Origin: an uncultured Oscillospiraceae bacterium
GTDB lineage: Bacteria; Bacillota; Clostridia; Oscillospirales; Oscillospiraceae
DNA length: 39,485 bases
NCBI GenBank assembly: GCA_944385035.1
Contig: CALWVV010000019.1
Location: 1 to 39,485, forward strand
Direction of reading: 5' to 3'
Numbering within the stretch: position 1 is the first letter of the stretch; every line of letters starts with the position of its first letter. The position numbers and the translations under genes were made by a program. Positions 31,740-39,485 of the stretch are shown in pieces. The notes under the pieces are model-generated. The model made no database searches. It saw only the letters and a list, made by a program, of their open reading frames with translations, and was not told the origin of the DNA.

Positions 31740-32628
31740 ATTGGGTGTCAGACTTCCCCATGGTCTCCTCCAGCAGCTTCACCAGCCGGCGTACACCGGG
31801 GTGTTTCTGTCCCGGCAGGCTGAGGGCCCCAAAGGACAGGGGCTCCACATCTGCAATGGGGCGGCGGCACAGCCCTGTCGTCTGGCTTCCGGGTACGTCG
31901 GCGGTCACTCCAAAGGCATAGCCCGCCTCCACCAGGGTAAAGAGCACCTCCTGGTTGTCACAAAAGAGGATTTCCTTCGTGGGCCTGCCTCCCACCGCCC
32001 GGCCCTGAACCGCAAACAGGCCCTCCGGACAGATGGGAGGACGGCAGACGGCAATTCTCCCACCCTGATGAAGCTCCTCCATGGTCACCGGTCCCTCTCC
32101 CGCCAGGGGATGCCCCGGCGCGCAGACACAGCACACCGGGCAGCGCCGCAGCTCCCGGTACTGGACCCGCTTGGAGGCGGCACCGGAAAAGGAGAACATC
32201 AGATGGATTTCTCCCTCTGTCAGCAGATTTTCCAGAGAATCAAAGGGAATCAGGCGCAGCACAGGCAGCAGCTGAGGCTCCTCCCGGCGCAGCTGGTCCA
32301 GGGCCGGAATCAGCACGCGGAGCTCTCCGGTGTTCCGGCAGCCCACCACCAGGCGCTGGGGAGCCTCCTTCTGGGCCTCCTTCATCCGGGCCCTGGACAG
32401 GTCCGTGAGCTTTAAAATCTCCCCGGCGTAGTGGGTAAATTGAAATCCCTCCTGGGTCAGACGCACACTCTTGCTGGTGCGGTGAAAGAGCTTGACCCCC
32501 AGCTCGTCCTCCAGGGTGTTGATCTGATGGCTCACCGCCGGCTGGGTGATGCGAAGCTGCTGGGCTGCCCTGGAAAAGTTGAGAAAATTGGCCACTGCCA
32601 TAAAGCATTCCAGCTGTGTGGTGTTCAT
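31738..32628 (-). CDS. LysR-family transcriptional regulator
   Basis: 296 residues, start at 32628 with GAGGGGG upstream. The N-terminal winged helix shows the family pattern LECFMAVANFLNFSRAAQQLRITQPAVSHQI and LEDELGVKLFHR. A type 2 periplasmic-binding-like effector domain follows from about residue 90 (LVVGCRNTGELRVLIPAL). It is divergent from the marR-ABC unit, with overlapping promoters and a palindrome on its own -10 region, so it probably represses itself and may act on the exporter. The effector is unknown. Confidence 0.92.
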   Translation of the reverse strand: MNTTQLECFMAVANFLNFSRAAQQLRITQPAVSHQINTLEDELGVKLFHRTSKSVRLTQEGFQFTHYAGEILKLTDLSRARMKEAQKEAPQRLVVGCRNTGELRVLIPALDQLRREEPQLLPVLRLIPFDSLENLLTEGEIHLMFSFSGAASKRVQYRELRRCPVCCVCAPGHPLAGEGPVTMEELHQGGRIAVCRPPICPEGLFAVQGRAVGGRPTKEILFCDNQEVLFTLVEAGYAFGVTADVPGSQTTGLCRRPIADVEPLSFGALSLPGQKHPGVRRLVKLLEETMGKSDTQ

Positions 32629-32664
32629 AAAATGCCCCCTCTTCCCCGCTTTAATAACATTGAT

Positions 32665-32689
32665 CTATAAATATTCTTTATAGAATATA
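32665..32689. promoter_or_regulatory. LysR-type palindrome(s)
   Basis: Two overlapping dyads: CTATAAA-N5-TTTATAG (32665-32683) and ATATTC-N6-GAATAT (32671-32688). They overlap and follow the lysR -10 element, a usual place for autoregulation by LysR proteins. Confidence 0.6.
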
Positions 32690-32712
32690 GCACATTTGAA
32701 TTTCACATACAA
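32684..32712 (-). promoter_or_regulatory. Putative lysR promoter
   Basis: TTGTAT and TATATT are 17 bp apart on the minus strand, with TGC before the -10. It overlaps the start of the divergent marR promoter. Confidence 0.65.
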
Positions 32713-32730
32713 GACAAATCGTGCTATAAA
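32702..32730 (+). promoter_or_regulatory. Putative marR-ABC exporter promoter
   Basis: TTCACA and TATAAA are 17 bp apart, with an extended TGC before the -10. Its -35 lies inside the -35 region of the divergent lysR promoter. Confidence 0.6.
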
Positions 32731-32733
32731 AAG

Positions 32734-32759
32734 TAAGGGTCCAAACTATTTTGCCCTTA
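32734..32759. promoter_or_regulatory. Putative MarR operator
   Basis: TAAGGG and CCCTTA are inverted 14 bp apart, with inner CAAA/TTTG, directly after the -10 and before the marR ribosome site. This position suits repression by the first gene product. Confidence 0.5.
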
Positions 32760-32781
32760 ACCAACGTAAAGAAGGGAGCTT

Positions 32782-33249
32782 ATGACAACACCAGCCAAAG
32801 AACGGATCCTGCGGGACAACCGGCGCATCTCCATCCAGGTGGAACAGTGGATCAACAGCACCATGGCCCTCTGGGGGCTTACCGCCGCCCAGGTGCAGGT
32901 GCTGCTGTATGTACTGGGCCACAGTGGCCAGGGCACCTCCCTCACCCAAATTCACCAGGAATATGGCTATTCTATGGCCGCCCTGTCCTGCATCGTCAAG
33001 CGTCTGCGGGAAAAGGGCTACATCCGGGTGGAGCCCTGGGCCGGGGATGAACGGCGCAAGCTCCTCTTTGCCACCCAGGCAGCACAGGAGCTGCAGCACC
33101 ACCTGGACCACTCCACCCAGCGGCTGCATCAGCAGCTGTACCGGGACTTCACCCCCCAAGAACTCTGCGAACTGGACCGGCTGCAGCGCAAGCTGCTCTC
33201 CAGCCTGTCCGCACTCACCCATTCAGCAAAGGAGGAACCATCACCATGA
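32782..33249 (+). CDS. MarR-family regulator of the ABC exporter
   Basis: 155 residues, ATG at 32782 with GAAGGGAG upstream. The winged helix is at about 30-100: LTAAQVQVLLYVL, TSLTQIHQEYGYSMAALSCIVKRLREKGYIRVE, then the wing AGDERRKLLFAT and a helical dimerisation end. It overlaps the first exporter gene by 4 bp (ATGA), a usual design in which the repressor senses the exported toxic compound and relieves repression of its own operon. Confidence 0.9.
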   Translation: MTTPAKERILRDNRRISIQVEQWINSTMALWGLTAAQVQVLLYVLGHSGQGTSLTQIHQEYGYSMAALSCIVKRLREKGYIRVEPWAGDERRKLLFATQAAQELQHHLDHSTQRLHQQLYRDFTPQELCELDRLQRKLLSSLSALTHSAKEEPSP

Positions 33250-34985
33250 AATCTGTACTTCGGCAGCTGGGGCGCTTTCGGAAAGACGCTCTGGCCTGTG
33301 TGGGCCTGACCACTCTGGAGGTCATCACAGACATCCTGCTGCCTTTTATCACCGCCATCATTATTGACCAGGGTCTGGAACAGGGGGACCTGCTCACCGT
33401 CTACCGCTACGGCGCTCTGATGGTGGTCATGGCCTTTCTGGGGCTCATTTTCGGGGCCCTGGCGGGCAAATATGCCGCCGCTGCCTCCGCCGGCCTGTCC
33501 GCCAACCTGCGTCAGGCCATCTACCACAACATTCAGACCTTTTCCTTCTCTAACATCGACAAGTTCAGCGTCCCCGGCCTGGTTACCCGCATGACCACCG
33601 ATATCACCAACGTGCAAAATGCCTTTATGATGGTCATCCGGGTGGCGGTGCGGGCCCCTCTCACCTTTGTGTTCAGCTATATCATGTGCCTGATCATCAG
33701 CCCCAAGCTGAGCCTCACCTTCCTCATCGCCGTGTTCTTCCTGGTGGCAGTGCTGGGAGGCATCATGGTGGTCACCATGAAGATCTTTAACCAGGTGTTC
33801 CGCAAGTATGACGACCTGAACGCCAGCGTACAGGAGAATATCTCCGCCATCCGGGTCGTCAAAGCCTTTGTCCGGGAGGGGTATGAGAACGAAAAGTTCT
33901 CCCGCGCCTCCCAGAACCTCTACCGTATGTTTGTCAAGGCCGAGGGCCTGCTGGCCTTTAACAGTCCGGCCATGATGACAGCCGTATACTTCTGTATCAT
34001 CATGGTCTCCTGGATGGGCTCTCAATTCATTGTGGCCGGAGAGATGACCTCAGGCAACCTCACCAGTCTCTTCAGCTACGTGATGAGCCTTCTTATGAGT
34101 CTGATGATGCTCTCCATGGTGGTGGTCATGATTTCCATGTCCATGGCCAGCATCCGGAGAATCGACGAGGTGCTCAAGGAGCGGCCCGACCTCCACAATC
34201 CTGCCCGTCCCGTTCACGAGGTGGCCGACGGCGCCATCGACTTTGACCATGTGAACTTCTCCTACAAGCACGGCAGCGGGAAAAACGCCCTCACTGACAT
34301 TGACCTGCATATCCGCGCGGGAGAGACTATCGGCGTCATCGGCGGCACCGGGTCGGGCAAGAGCAGTCTGGTCAACCTCATTTGCCGGCTCTATGACGTG
34401 GACAGCGGCCAGGTCCGGGTAGGCGGCCGGGACGTGAAGGAGTACGACATGGAGGCGCTGCGCAACCAGGTCTCCGTGGTGCTTCAGAAAAACACTCTGT
34501 TTTCCGGCACCATTCTGGACAATCTCCGCTGGGGCGACCCCAATGCCACCCAGGAGGAGTGCCAGGCCGCCTGCCGGGCGGCCTGTGCCGACGAGTTTAT
34601 CGACCGCTTCCCGGATGGTTACCAGACCCGCATTGAGCGGGGCGGCGCCAATGTGTCCGGCGGTCAGAAGCAGCGCCTTTGCATCGCCCGCGCTCTGCTG
34701 AAAAAGCCCAAGGTCCTGATTCTGGACGACTCCACCTCCGCGGTGGACACCGCCACCGACGCCAAAATCCGCGCCGCCCTGGCCAAGCACCTGCCCGGCA
34801 CCACCAAAATCATCATCGCCCAGCGGATCTCCAGCGTGGAGGACGCCGACCGGATCCTGGTGCTGGACAACGGCCGGATCGATGGCTTTGATACCCATGA
34901 AAACCTGCTGAAAACCAACGCCATTTACCAGGAGATCTACGACTCCCAGGTAAAGGGCGGGGGCGACTTTGACCAGAGCGCGTGA
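33246..34985 (+). CDS. Heterodimeric ABC exporter, degenerate-site subunit
   Basis: 579 residues: six membrane helices (1 to about 310) and an ATPase domain. Walker A GGTGSGKSS starts near residue 366 and the signature VSGGQKQ near 470. The catalytic Glu after Walker B is replaced by Asp495 (LILDDS), and the switch His by Gln526 (IIIAQRIS). These two changes mark the non-hydrolysing half-site, as in the TM287/TM288, BmrC/BmrD and LmrC/LmrD pairs. It works with the next gene product to export drugs, lipids or peptides. ATG 33246 has AGGAGG 10 bases upstream. Confidence 0.92.
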   Translation: MKSVLRQLGRFRKDALACVGLTTLEVITDILLPFITAIIIDQGLEQGDLLTVYRYGALMVVMAFLGLIFGALAGKYAAAASAGLSANLRQAIYHNIQTFSFSNIDKFSVPGLVTRMTTDITNVQNAFMMVIRVAVRAPLTFVFSYIMCLIISPKLSLTFLIAVFFLVAVLGGIMVVTMKIFNQVFRKYDDLNASVQENISAIRVVKAFVREGYENEKFSRASQNLYRMFVKAEGLLAFNSPAMMTAVYFCIIMVSWMGSQFIVAGEMTSGNLTSLFSYVMSLLMSLMMLSMVVVMISMSMASIRRIDEVLKERPDLHNPARPVHEVADGAIDFDHVNFSYKHGSGKNALTDIDLHIRAGETIGVIGGTGSGKSSLVNLICRLYDVDSGQVRVGGRDVKEYDMEALRNQVSVVLQKNTLFSGTILDNLRWGDPNATQEECQAACRAACADEFIDRFPDGYQTRIERGGANVSGGQKQRLCIARALLKKPKVLILDDSTSAVDTATDAKIRAALAKHLPGTTKIIIAQRISSVEDADRILVLDNGRIDGFDTHENLLKTNAIYQEIYDSQVKGGGDFDQSA

Positions 34986-34999
34986 AAGGAGGAACTACT

Positions 35000-36880
35000 A
35001 TGAATCACACACAATCCCGCGCTGCCTCTCTCCATGTGCTCAACCGGGTCCTGGGCTATATGCTCCGGCTTTATGCCCTGCCCTTCCTGGCAGTCATTTT
35101 GTGCATTATCATCTCCGCCGGGGCCACCGTTATGGGGGCCACCTTCCCGCAGACGCTGGTAGATGATTACATCGTCCCCATGCTCAGCAGCGGCAGCACC
35201 GACTTCTCCAGTCTGGGAGCCGCCATTATCCGTCTGGCCTGCATTATGGCCCTGGGCGTGGCCGCCTCCTTTGCCTATAACCGTATGATGGTCACTATCA
35301 GCCAGGGGACCATGCGCCGGCTGCGCAACGACCTTTTCCAGCGGATGGAATCTCTGCCCATCCAGTATTTTGACACCCACGCCCACGGTGACATCATGTC
35401 TGTATACACCAACGACGTGGACACCCTCCGCCAGCTTTTGAGCCAGAGCATTCCCCAGGTCATCAATTCCGTGGTCACCATGGCCGCCACTCTGGGGACC
35501 ATGCTCATTCTCAATCCTGTTCTCACCCTCATCTCCCTCCTCACCGCCATTGTCATGCTTCTGGTCACCAAAAACTTCTCCGCCCTGTCTGGTAAGTACT
35601 ACGTCCAGCAGCAAAAAAATCTGGGCATTGTAGACGGATTTATTGAGGAGATGCTGGACGGTCAAAAGGTAGTAAAGGTCTTCTGCCACGAGGAGCAGGC
35701 CATGAGGGACTTTGACAAGGTCAATGAGGACCTTCGGCAAAGCGCTGAGCTGGCCAACCGGTATGCCAACCTCCTCATGCCCATCAACGCCAACATCGGT
35801 TGGCTCAGCTATGTGCTGGTGGCCATCGTGGGCGCCATTCTGGGCATCAACGGCCTGGCCGGAGTGACTCTGGGCACTGTCATTACCTTTGTGGGCCTCA
35901 ACAAGAGTTTTACACAGCCCATTACCCAGGTGAGCCAACAGGTAAACTTTGTGGTCACCGCCGCCGCCGGCGCCTCCCGTGTCTTTGAGCTCATGGACCA
36001 GCAGCCGGAAGAAGATCACGGCTATGTGGAACTGGTCAATGCGAAGGAAGATTCCCAAGGCCAGCTCAGCGAAGCCCCGGAGCGCACCAACGTGTGGGCC
36101 TGGAAACACCCCCACAAGGCCGATGGCACCATCACCTATACCCGCCTGGAAGGCGGCGTAGTCCTGGACGGGGTGGACTTTGGCTACACACCAGACAAGA
36201 TGGTCCTCCATGATATCTCCCTGTGGGCCAAGCCGGGACAGAAGATCGCTTTTGTGGGAGCCACCGGCGCGGGCAAGACCACCATCACCAACCTCATCAA
36301 CCGCTTCTATGACATTGCCGACGGTAAAATCCGCTATGACGGCATCAACATCACCAAGATCAAAAAGCCCGACCTGCGCCGCTCTCTGGGCATCGTCCTT
36401 CAGGACACCCACCTCTTTACCGGCACTGTGCTGGAAAACATTCGCTACGGCAACCTAGACGCCAGCGATGAGGAGTGCATGGCCGCGGCCAAACTGGCCA
36501 ACGCCGACGGCTTTATCCGCCGTCTCCCCGACGGATATGACACCATGCTCACCGGAGACGGGGCCAACCTCTCCCAGGGCCAGCGGCAGCTTCTGGCCAT
36601 CGCTCGGGCCGCTGTGGCTGACCCACCAGTGCTGATTCTGGACGAGGCCACCTCCTCCATTGATACTCGCACCGAGAAGCTGGTCCAGGACGGTATGGAC
36701 GCCCTGATGTGCGGGCGCACCACCTTTGTTATTGCCCACCGGCTCTCCACCGTCCGCAACGCCGACTGCATTATGGTCATGGACCAGGGCCGGATCATTG
36801 AACGGGGCACCCACCAGGAGCTTATGGAAAAGAAAGGTACCTACTACCGGCTCTACACCGGCAATTTTGCAGAGGACTGA
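35000..36880 (+). CDS. Heterodimeric ABC exporter, canonical subunit
   Basis: 626 residues: six membrane helices and an ATPase domain with Walker A GATGAGKTT near 420, signature LSQGQRQ, Walker B LILDEAT with Glu549, and switch His580 (FVIAHRLST). Both catalytic residues missing in the partner are present here. Gln in the signature (LSQGQ instead of LSGGQ) faces the degenerate site. An extended segment between membrane and ATPase domains (about 345-395) is typical of this subfamily. ATG 35000 has AAAGGAGG 7-8 bases upstream, 14 bp after the partner's stop. Confidence 0.93.
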   Translation: MNHTQSRAASLHVLNRVLGYMLRLYALPFLAVILCIIISAGATVMGATFPQTLVDDYIVPMLSSGSTDFSSLGAAIIRLACIMALGVAASFAYNRMMVTISQGTMRRLRNDLFQRMESLPIQYFDTHAHGDIMSVYTNDVDTLRQLLSQSIPQVINSVVTMAATLGTMLILNPVLTLISLLTAIVMLLVTKNFSALSGKYYVQQQKNLGIVDGFIEEMLDGQKVVKVFCHEEQAMRDFDKVNEDLRQSAELANRYANLLMPINANIGWLSYVLVAIVGAILGINGLAGVTLGTVITFVGLNKSFTQPITQVSQQVNFVVTAAAGASRVFELMDQQPEEDHGYVELVNAKEDSQGQLSEAPERTNVWAWKHPHKADGTITYTRLEGGVVLDGVDFGYTPDKMVLHDISLWAKPGQKIAFVGATGAGKTTITNLINRFYDIADGKIRYDGINITKIKKPDLRRSLGIVLQDTHLFTGTVLENIRYGNLDASDEECMAAAKLANADGFIRRLPDGYDTMLTGDGANLSQGQRQLLAIARAAVADPPVLILDEATSSIDTRTEKLVQDGMDALMCGRTTFVIAHRLSTVRNADCIMVMDQGRIIERGTHQELMEKKGTYYRLYTGNFAED

Positions 36881-36894
36881 CCCCTCTGTTCCAA

Positions 36895-36923
36895 AACCTC
36901 CGCTCTTGCCGGCGGAGGTTTTT
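36895..36923 (+). terminator. Intrinsic terminator of the exporter unit
   Basis: AACCTCCGC and GCGGAGGTT (36895-36903, 36912-36920) are followed by TTT and a short C-T stretch. Confidence 0.8.
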
Positions 36924-36924
36924 C

Positions 36925-36954
36925 TTGCTTTGGAGCGGCCCGATTTGGTACAAT
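36925..36954 (+). promoter_or_regulatory. Putative promoter of the PstS-like gene
   Basis: TTGCTT and TACAAT are 18 bp apart, immediately after the terminator. Confidence 0.6.
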
Positions 36955-36984
36955 GGGACCAAGCTCAGAAAGGAGGCCCTGTCC

Positions 36985-38202
36985 GTGAAGCTTCCCTGGA
37001 AAACCATCCTCTATCGCCTGGCCTACGCCGTTTTGGCCGCCATTTTTCTGGTCCCCGCTGTATGTTTTCTCATCATCCTCCTGCTGTTTTCCTTCAACCT
37101 GCCCCCCTACGGACAGTGGGCCATTCTGGTCCTGGGATGGGCCGCTGTGGCTGCCATCCTGCTGGCCATTCTCCTTCCTCGGCGCTGCCGCAAGCTCCTG
37201 GGAGTACTCCTCCTGGCGACGGCAGTAGGCTGTGGGGGCTACTGCTGCTTTGGTCTGTGGCGGGACAGCATTCCAACCGTGGGGGAAGTTGGCCGCTACA
37301 CCCTCCTGTCCAGCTACCAGCCCTTTACCGAGGGGTCTCTCACCGCCCGTCTGGACGGCCCCGCCTCCCTCCGGCTGAGCCGGGAGGACTGTCCCCGTCT
37401 GGACGGGGCCACCGCCCTTTACCCGGTCTACGCTGCCTTTGTCCAGGCCGTCTACCCGGAAGGCGATTATCCCTTCTTACAAAGCCCCGGAGAGATCAGC
37501 CCCAAGGGTGCCTGCACCGGCACTGTGGAAGCCTACGAGCGGCTGATTGCGGGGGAGACCGACTTAATTTTTGTCGCCGCCCCCTCCCAGGAACAGTTGG
37601 ACCTGGCCGCGAGCCAGGGAATGGAGCTGTACCTCACCCCGATCGGGCGGGAGGCCTTTGTCTTTTTTGTCAACAGCAAAAATCCTGTGGCGGAACTCAC
37701 AGTGGATGAAATCCGGGGAATCTACTCGGGCTCCCTTACCAACTGGAGCCAGGTGGGCGGAAAAAACCAGTCCATCCGCCCCTTCCAGCGCATGGAGAAC
37801 AGCGGCAGCCAGACCGCCCTGCTGCAGCTGATGGAGGGGCTTACTCTCGTCGAGCCTGAGCAAGAGGACCGGGTGGCCGATATGGGGGGCATTATCAGCC
37901 AGGTAGCCGACTACCGCAACTACCAAAACGCCATCGGTTTCTCCTTCCGCTTCTACTCCACTCAAATGGTACAAAATGGGGACATCCGTCTGCTGGCTCT
38001 GGATGGAGTATTCCCCACCAGGGAGACCATTCGGGACGGGAGCTACCCCATCTCCGCCCCCTTCTACGCGGTCACCGCCGCACCCATAGGCCACTCCGCC
38101 CCCCAGGAGAGCAATCCGATACTGGCTGATTTCCTCGCCTGGATTCTATCCCCGGAGGGGCAGTCTCTGGTGGAGGCCACAGGCTACGTCTCCCTCTCAT
38201 AA
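36985..38202 (+). CDS. Membrane-anchored PstS-like substrate-binding protein
   Basis: 405 residues, GTG start at 36985 with AAAGGAGG 8 bases upstream. Three hydrophobic segments in the first 95 residues precede a phosphate-binding-type (PBP-like, PF12849) domain: GACTGTVEAYERLIAGETDLIFVAAPS, LTPIGREAFVFFVNSKNPVAELTVDEIRGIYSGSLTNWSQVGG and RMENSGSQTALLQLM. The last is the conserved substrate-contact part of PstS-like proteins. Unusually it has a multi-helix anchor instead of a lipobox, and no pst permease or ATPase lies nearby. It may be a sensor or sequestering protein for phosphate or a similar anion. The substrate is not proven. Confidence 0.85.
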   Translation: MKLPWKTILYRLAYAVLAAIFLVPAVCFLIILLLFSFNLPPYGQWAILVLGWAAVAAILLAILLPRRCRKLLGVLLLATAVGCGGYCCFGLWRDSIPTVGEVGRYTLLSSYQPFTEGSLTARLDGPASLRLSREDCPRLDGATALYPVYAAFVQAVYPEGDYPFLQSPGEISPKGACTGTVEAYERLIAGETDLIFVAAPSQEQLDLAASQGMELYLTPIGREAFVFFVNSKNPVAELTVDEIRGIYSGSLTNWSQVGGKNQSIRPFQRMENSGSQTALLQLMEGLTLVEPEQEDRVADMGGIISQVADYRNYQNAIGFSFRFYSTQMVQNGDIRLLALDGVFPTRETIRDGSYPISAPFYAVTAAPIGHSAPQESNPILADFLAWILSPEGQSLVEATGYVSLS

Positions 38203-38203
38203 T

Positions 38204-38238
38204 AAAAAAAGAACCGGCAGGCAACCTGCCGGTTCTTT
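38204..38238. terminator. Bidirectional terminator
   Basis: GAACCGGCAGG and its complement (38211-38221, 38225-38235) have a 3-nt loop, A7 to the left and TTT to the right. It ends both the PstS-like gene and the opposing exporter-like gene. Confidence 0.9.
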
Positions 38239-38247
38239 CCGTTTTTC

Positions 38248-39165
38248 CTATTTTTTTCGCTCAGCAAGCTTGTCCTTTAACTCCCGCCGCAGACGGAGCA
38301 CCCGAGCGATGTGGTAGTTGACCACGGTGTGCTCCACCCGTCCCTCCTCCATTAAACAGCGATCGGACACTTGAGCACCCAGGGCCCGGAGGGCCTGCCG
38401 GTTTTCTTCGTTAAGGCAGCCCAAATGTTCCATATTCCGCAGGGTAATGAGTTCCGTCAGCAAATCCTGGGCAATGTCCTCGCAGCACTCCAACCGGCAC
38501 AGCTCCCGCTTCTGGCGCTTGCGCCGCAGCAGCCGCTGCTCGGAAAACAGCGCCAATTGGCCCTCCAGGGCGTCAATTTTCTTTTCCAGCCCCTGGGTTT
38601 CCGGGAGATGACTGTCTCCGTCAAACATGTCCTCTAAAAATGCAATCAGGTCCCGGTCCAGTCCCTCCATGGTCTGCCGGATTTTTAGACTATTGTCATA
38701 GGGGAAAATGAGGGTATTCACCGCCATGCCGATGGCCAGGCCGATGGCTGTATCCCAGATCCGCCCCATAGAATAGGACAGCGCTTCTATCTCTGGATTG
38801 AGGCATGCATTCACCAGCACCAAACAGGGCAGCACCGGCACAAGCTTCAGGCGAAGGCTCTGATATCCTGCCAGAATGGCAATGATTCCTACACCTACGG
38901 CAACCATGGGTGGAATCTTTAGAGACAGCATGAACAGTGCCAGCAAAGCCCCCACCGTCACTCCGCAGATCTGGGTCAAGCAAGCCAGAAGAGACGCGGT
39001 AAACGTAGGCCCTACCGCGGAGATGGCACCAATGGTGGCAAACACCACTTTAGCCGGACTTGCTCCATAGTGCTCCACTACCATCAAGGCCAACACCACA
39101 GCAAGGGCGGTCTTGATGGTACGCATGCCCACAGGAAGCTTCATGGCGGCAAGCCGTTTGTTCAT
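38248..39165 (-). CDS. Aromatic acid exporter (ArAE/FUSC) family membrane protein
   Basis: 305 residues, start at 39165 with GAGGTG about 8 bases upstream. The first half has about six hydrophobic segments (MRTIKTALAVVLALMVVEHYGASPAKVVFATIGAIS, GVTVGALLALFMLSL, MVAVGVGIIAILAGY). The C-terminal half is a charged helical domain (ALFSEQRLLRRKRQKRELCRLECCEDIA). This is the small YgaH/ArAE_1-type arrangement found in Firmicutes. It may export aromatic acids or act in membrane homeostasis; substrate unknown. It is a single gene just downstream of the 5S rRNA unit. Confidence 0.85.
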   Translation of the reverse strand: MNKRLAAMKLPVGMRTIKTALAVVLALMVVEHYGASPAKVVFATIGAISAVGPTFTASLLACLTQICGVTVGALLALFMLSLKIPPMVAVGVGIIAILAGYQSLRLKLVPVLPCLVLVNACLNPEIEALSYSMGRIWDTAIGLAIGMAVNTLIFPYDNSLKIRQTMEGLDRDLIAFLEDMFDGDSHLPETQGLEKKIDALEGQLALFSEQRLLRRKRQKRELCRLECCEDIAQDLLTELITLRNMEHLGCLNEENRQALRALGAQVSDRCLMEEGRVEHTVVNYHIARVLRLRRELKDKLAERKK

Positions 39166-39198
39166 GTCTTTCACCTCATCTTTTCTCTGTACTGGTTT

Positions 39199-39228
39199 AG
39201 TATATATAAAAAAAGAAGGAACAGTCAA
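39199..39228 (-). promoter_or_regulatory. Promoter of the ArAE-like gene, inside the 5S terminator
   Basis: TTGACT (39223-39228) and TATACT (39199-39204) are 18 bp apart on the minus strand. The -35 is formed by the loop and edge of the 5S terminator hairpin. Confidence 0.7.
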
Positions 39229-39242
39229 GCTGTTCCTTCTTT
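39208..39242 (-). terminator. Intrinsic terminator of the 5S rRNA unit
   Basis: A perfect 13-bp stem AAAGAAGGAACAG with its complement (39212-39224, 39230-39242), loop of 5, followed on the minus strand by a long T-run. Confidence 0.9.
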
Positions 39243-39244
39243 GT

Positions 39245-39359
<115 letters not shown>

Positions 39360-39409
39360 TATTTTAATCACCGAAGCGACTAAAATCATATCAAATTGTA
39401 GAGAAAACT

Positions 39410-39484
39410 TGGTGACCCGTACGGGAATCGAACCCATGTTTGCGGCGTGAGAGGCCGCCGTCTTAACCGCTTGACCAACGGGCC
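39410..39484 (-). tRNA. tRNA-Glu(CTC)
   Basis: 75 nt including an encoded CCA at 39410-39412. The acceptor stem GGCCCGT/ACGGGTC pairs. The anticodon stem GCGGC/GCCGC holds loop CTCTCAC with anticodon CTC, which reads GAG (Glu). The T-loop TTCGATT is standard. The first base is at 39484, one base from the window edge, and the 5S rRNA follows after 50 bp. Confidence 0.95.
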
Positions 39485-39485
39485 A

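Overview
The window looks like a piece of chromosome from a GC-rich, anaerobic, gut-type member of the Clostridia (Oscillospiraceae, Flavonifractor/Lawsonibacter-like). This placement is inferred from strong AGGAGG ribosome sites, a Firmicute-type 5S rRNA, a transketolase split into two genes, ECF-type vitamin uptake, a GerMN-type lipoprotein, a BclA-like collagen protein and 2-hydroxyacyl-CoA dehydratase activase homologues. No phage, IS element, CRISPR array or pseudogene was found. Most transcription units are bounded by clear promoters and intrinsic terminators.

Left part (1-9.1 kb): a partial DUF6809-like gene at the left edge, a hairpin-rich 430-bp non-coding stretch, the two transketolase halves, a GerMN lipoprotein, a glycosyltransferase next to a large Gly-Pro-Thr collagen-like surface or exosporium protein, glycerol kinase with a small unknown gene, and a CPA2 cation/proton antiporter.

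Tetrapyrrole part (9.2-17.9 kb): a substrate-binding protein, permease and ATPase of an iron/cobalamin/heme-type importer run directly into precorrin-2 dehydrogenase and a uroporphyrinogen-III methyltransferase/synthase fusion. Facing them are a metallophosphoesterase, the chelatase CbiK, a uridine-kinase-like kinase and an ECF S component. The ECF gene lies behind a leader containing an intrinsic terminator and a possible antiterminator. A DUF5655-like gene follows.

Catabolic part (18.0-26.1 kb, minus strand) is the most interesting region. It is one apparent nine-gene operon: IclR regulator, cytoplasmic sialidase-like BNR protein, NAL/DHDPS aldolase, TctC-TctB-TctA carboxylate importer, ribokinase-like PfkB kinase, SIS isomerase and RbsD/FucU mutarotase. 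A 19-bp palindrome lies at the same place relative to the promoter in front of iclR and in front of the transketolase pair 23 kb away. A third copy lies 133 bp upstream of the first. This suggests one regulon that imports an acidic sugar, cleaves and phosphorylates it, and passes ketose phosphates to transketolase.

Right part (26.7-39.5 kb): a large double-headed activase/HgdB-like pair, a DUF1643 protein, a LysR regulator divergent from a MarR-controlled heterodimeric ABC exporter with one degenerate ATP site, a membrane-anchored PstS-like protein, an aromatic-acid-exporter-like membrane protein, and at the edge 5S rRNA and tRNA-Glu(CTC) on the minus strand.
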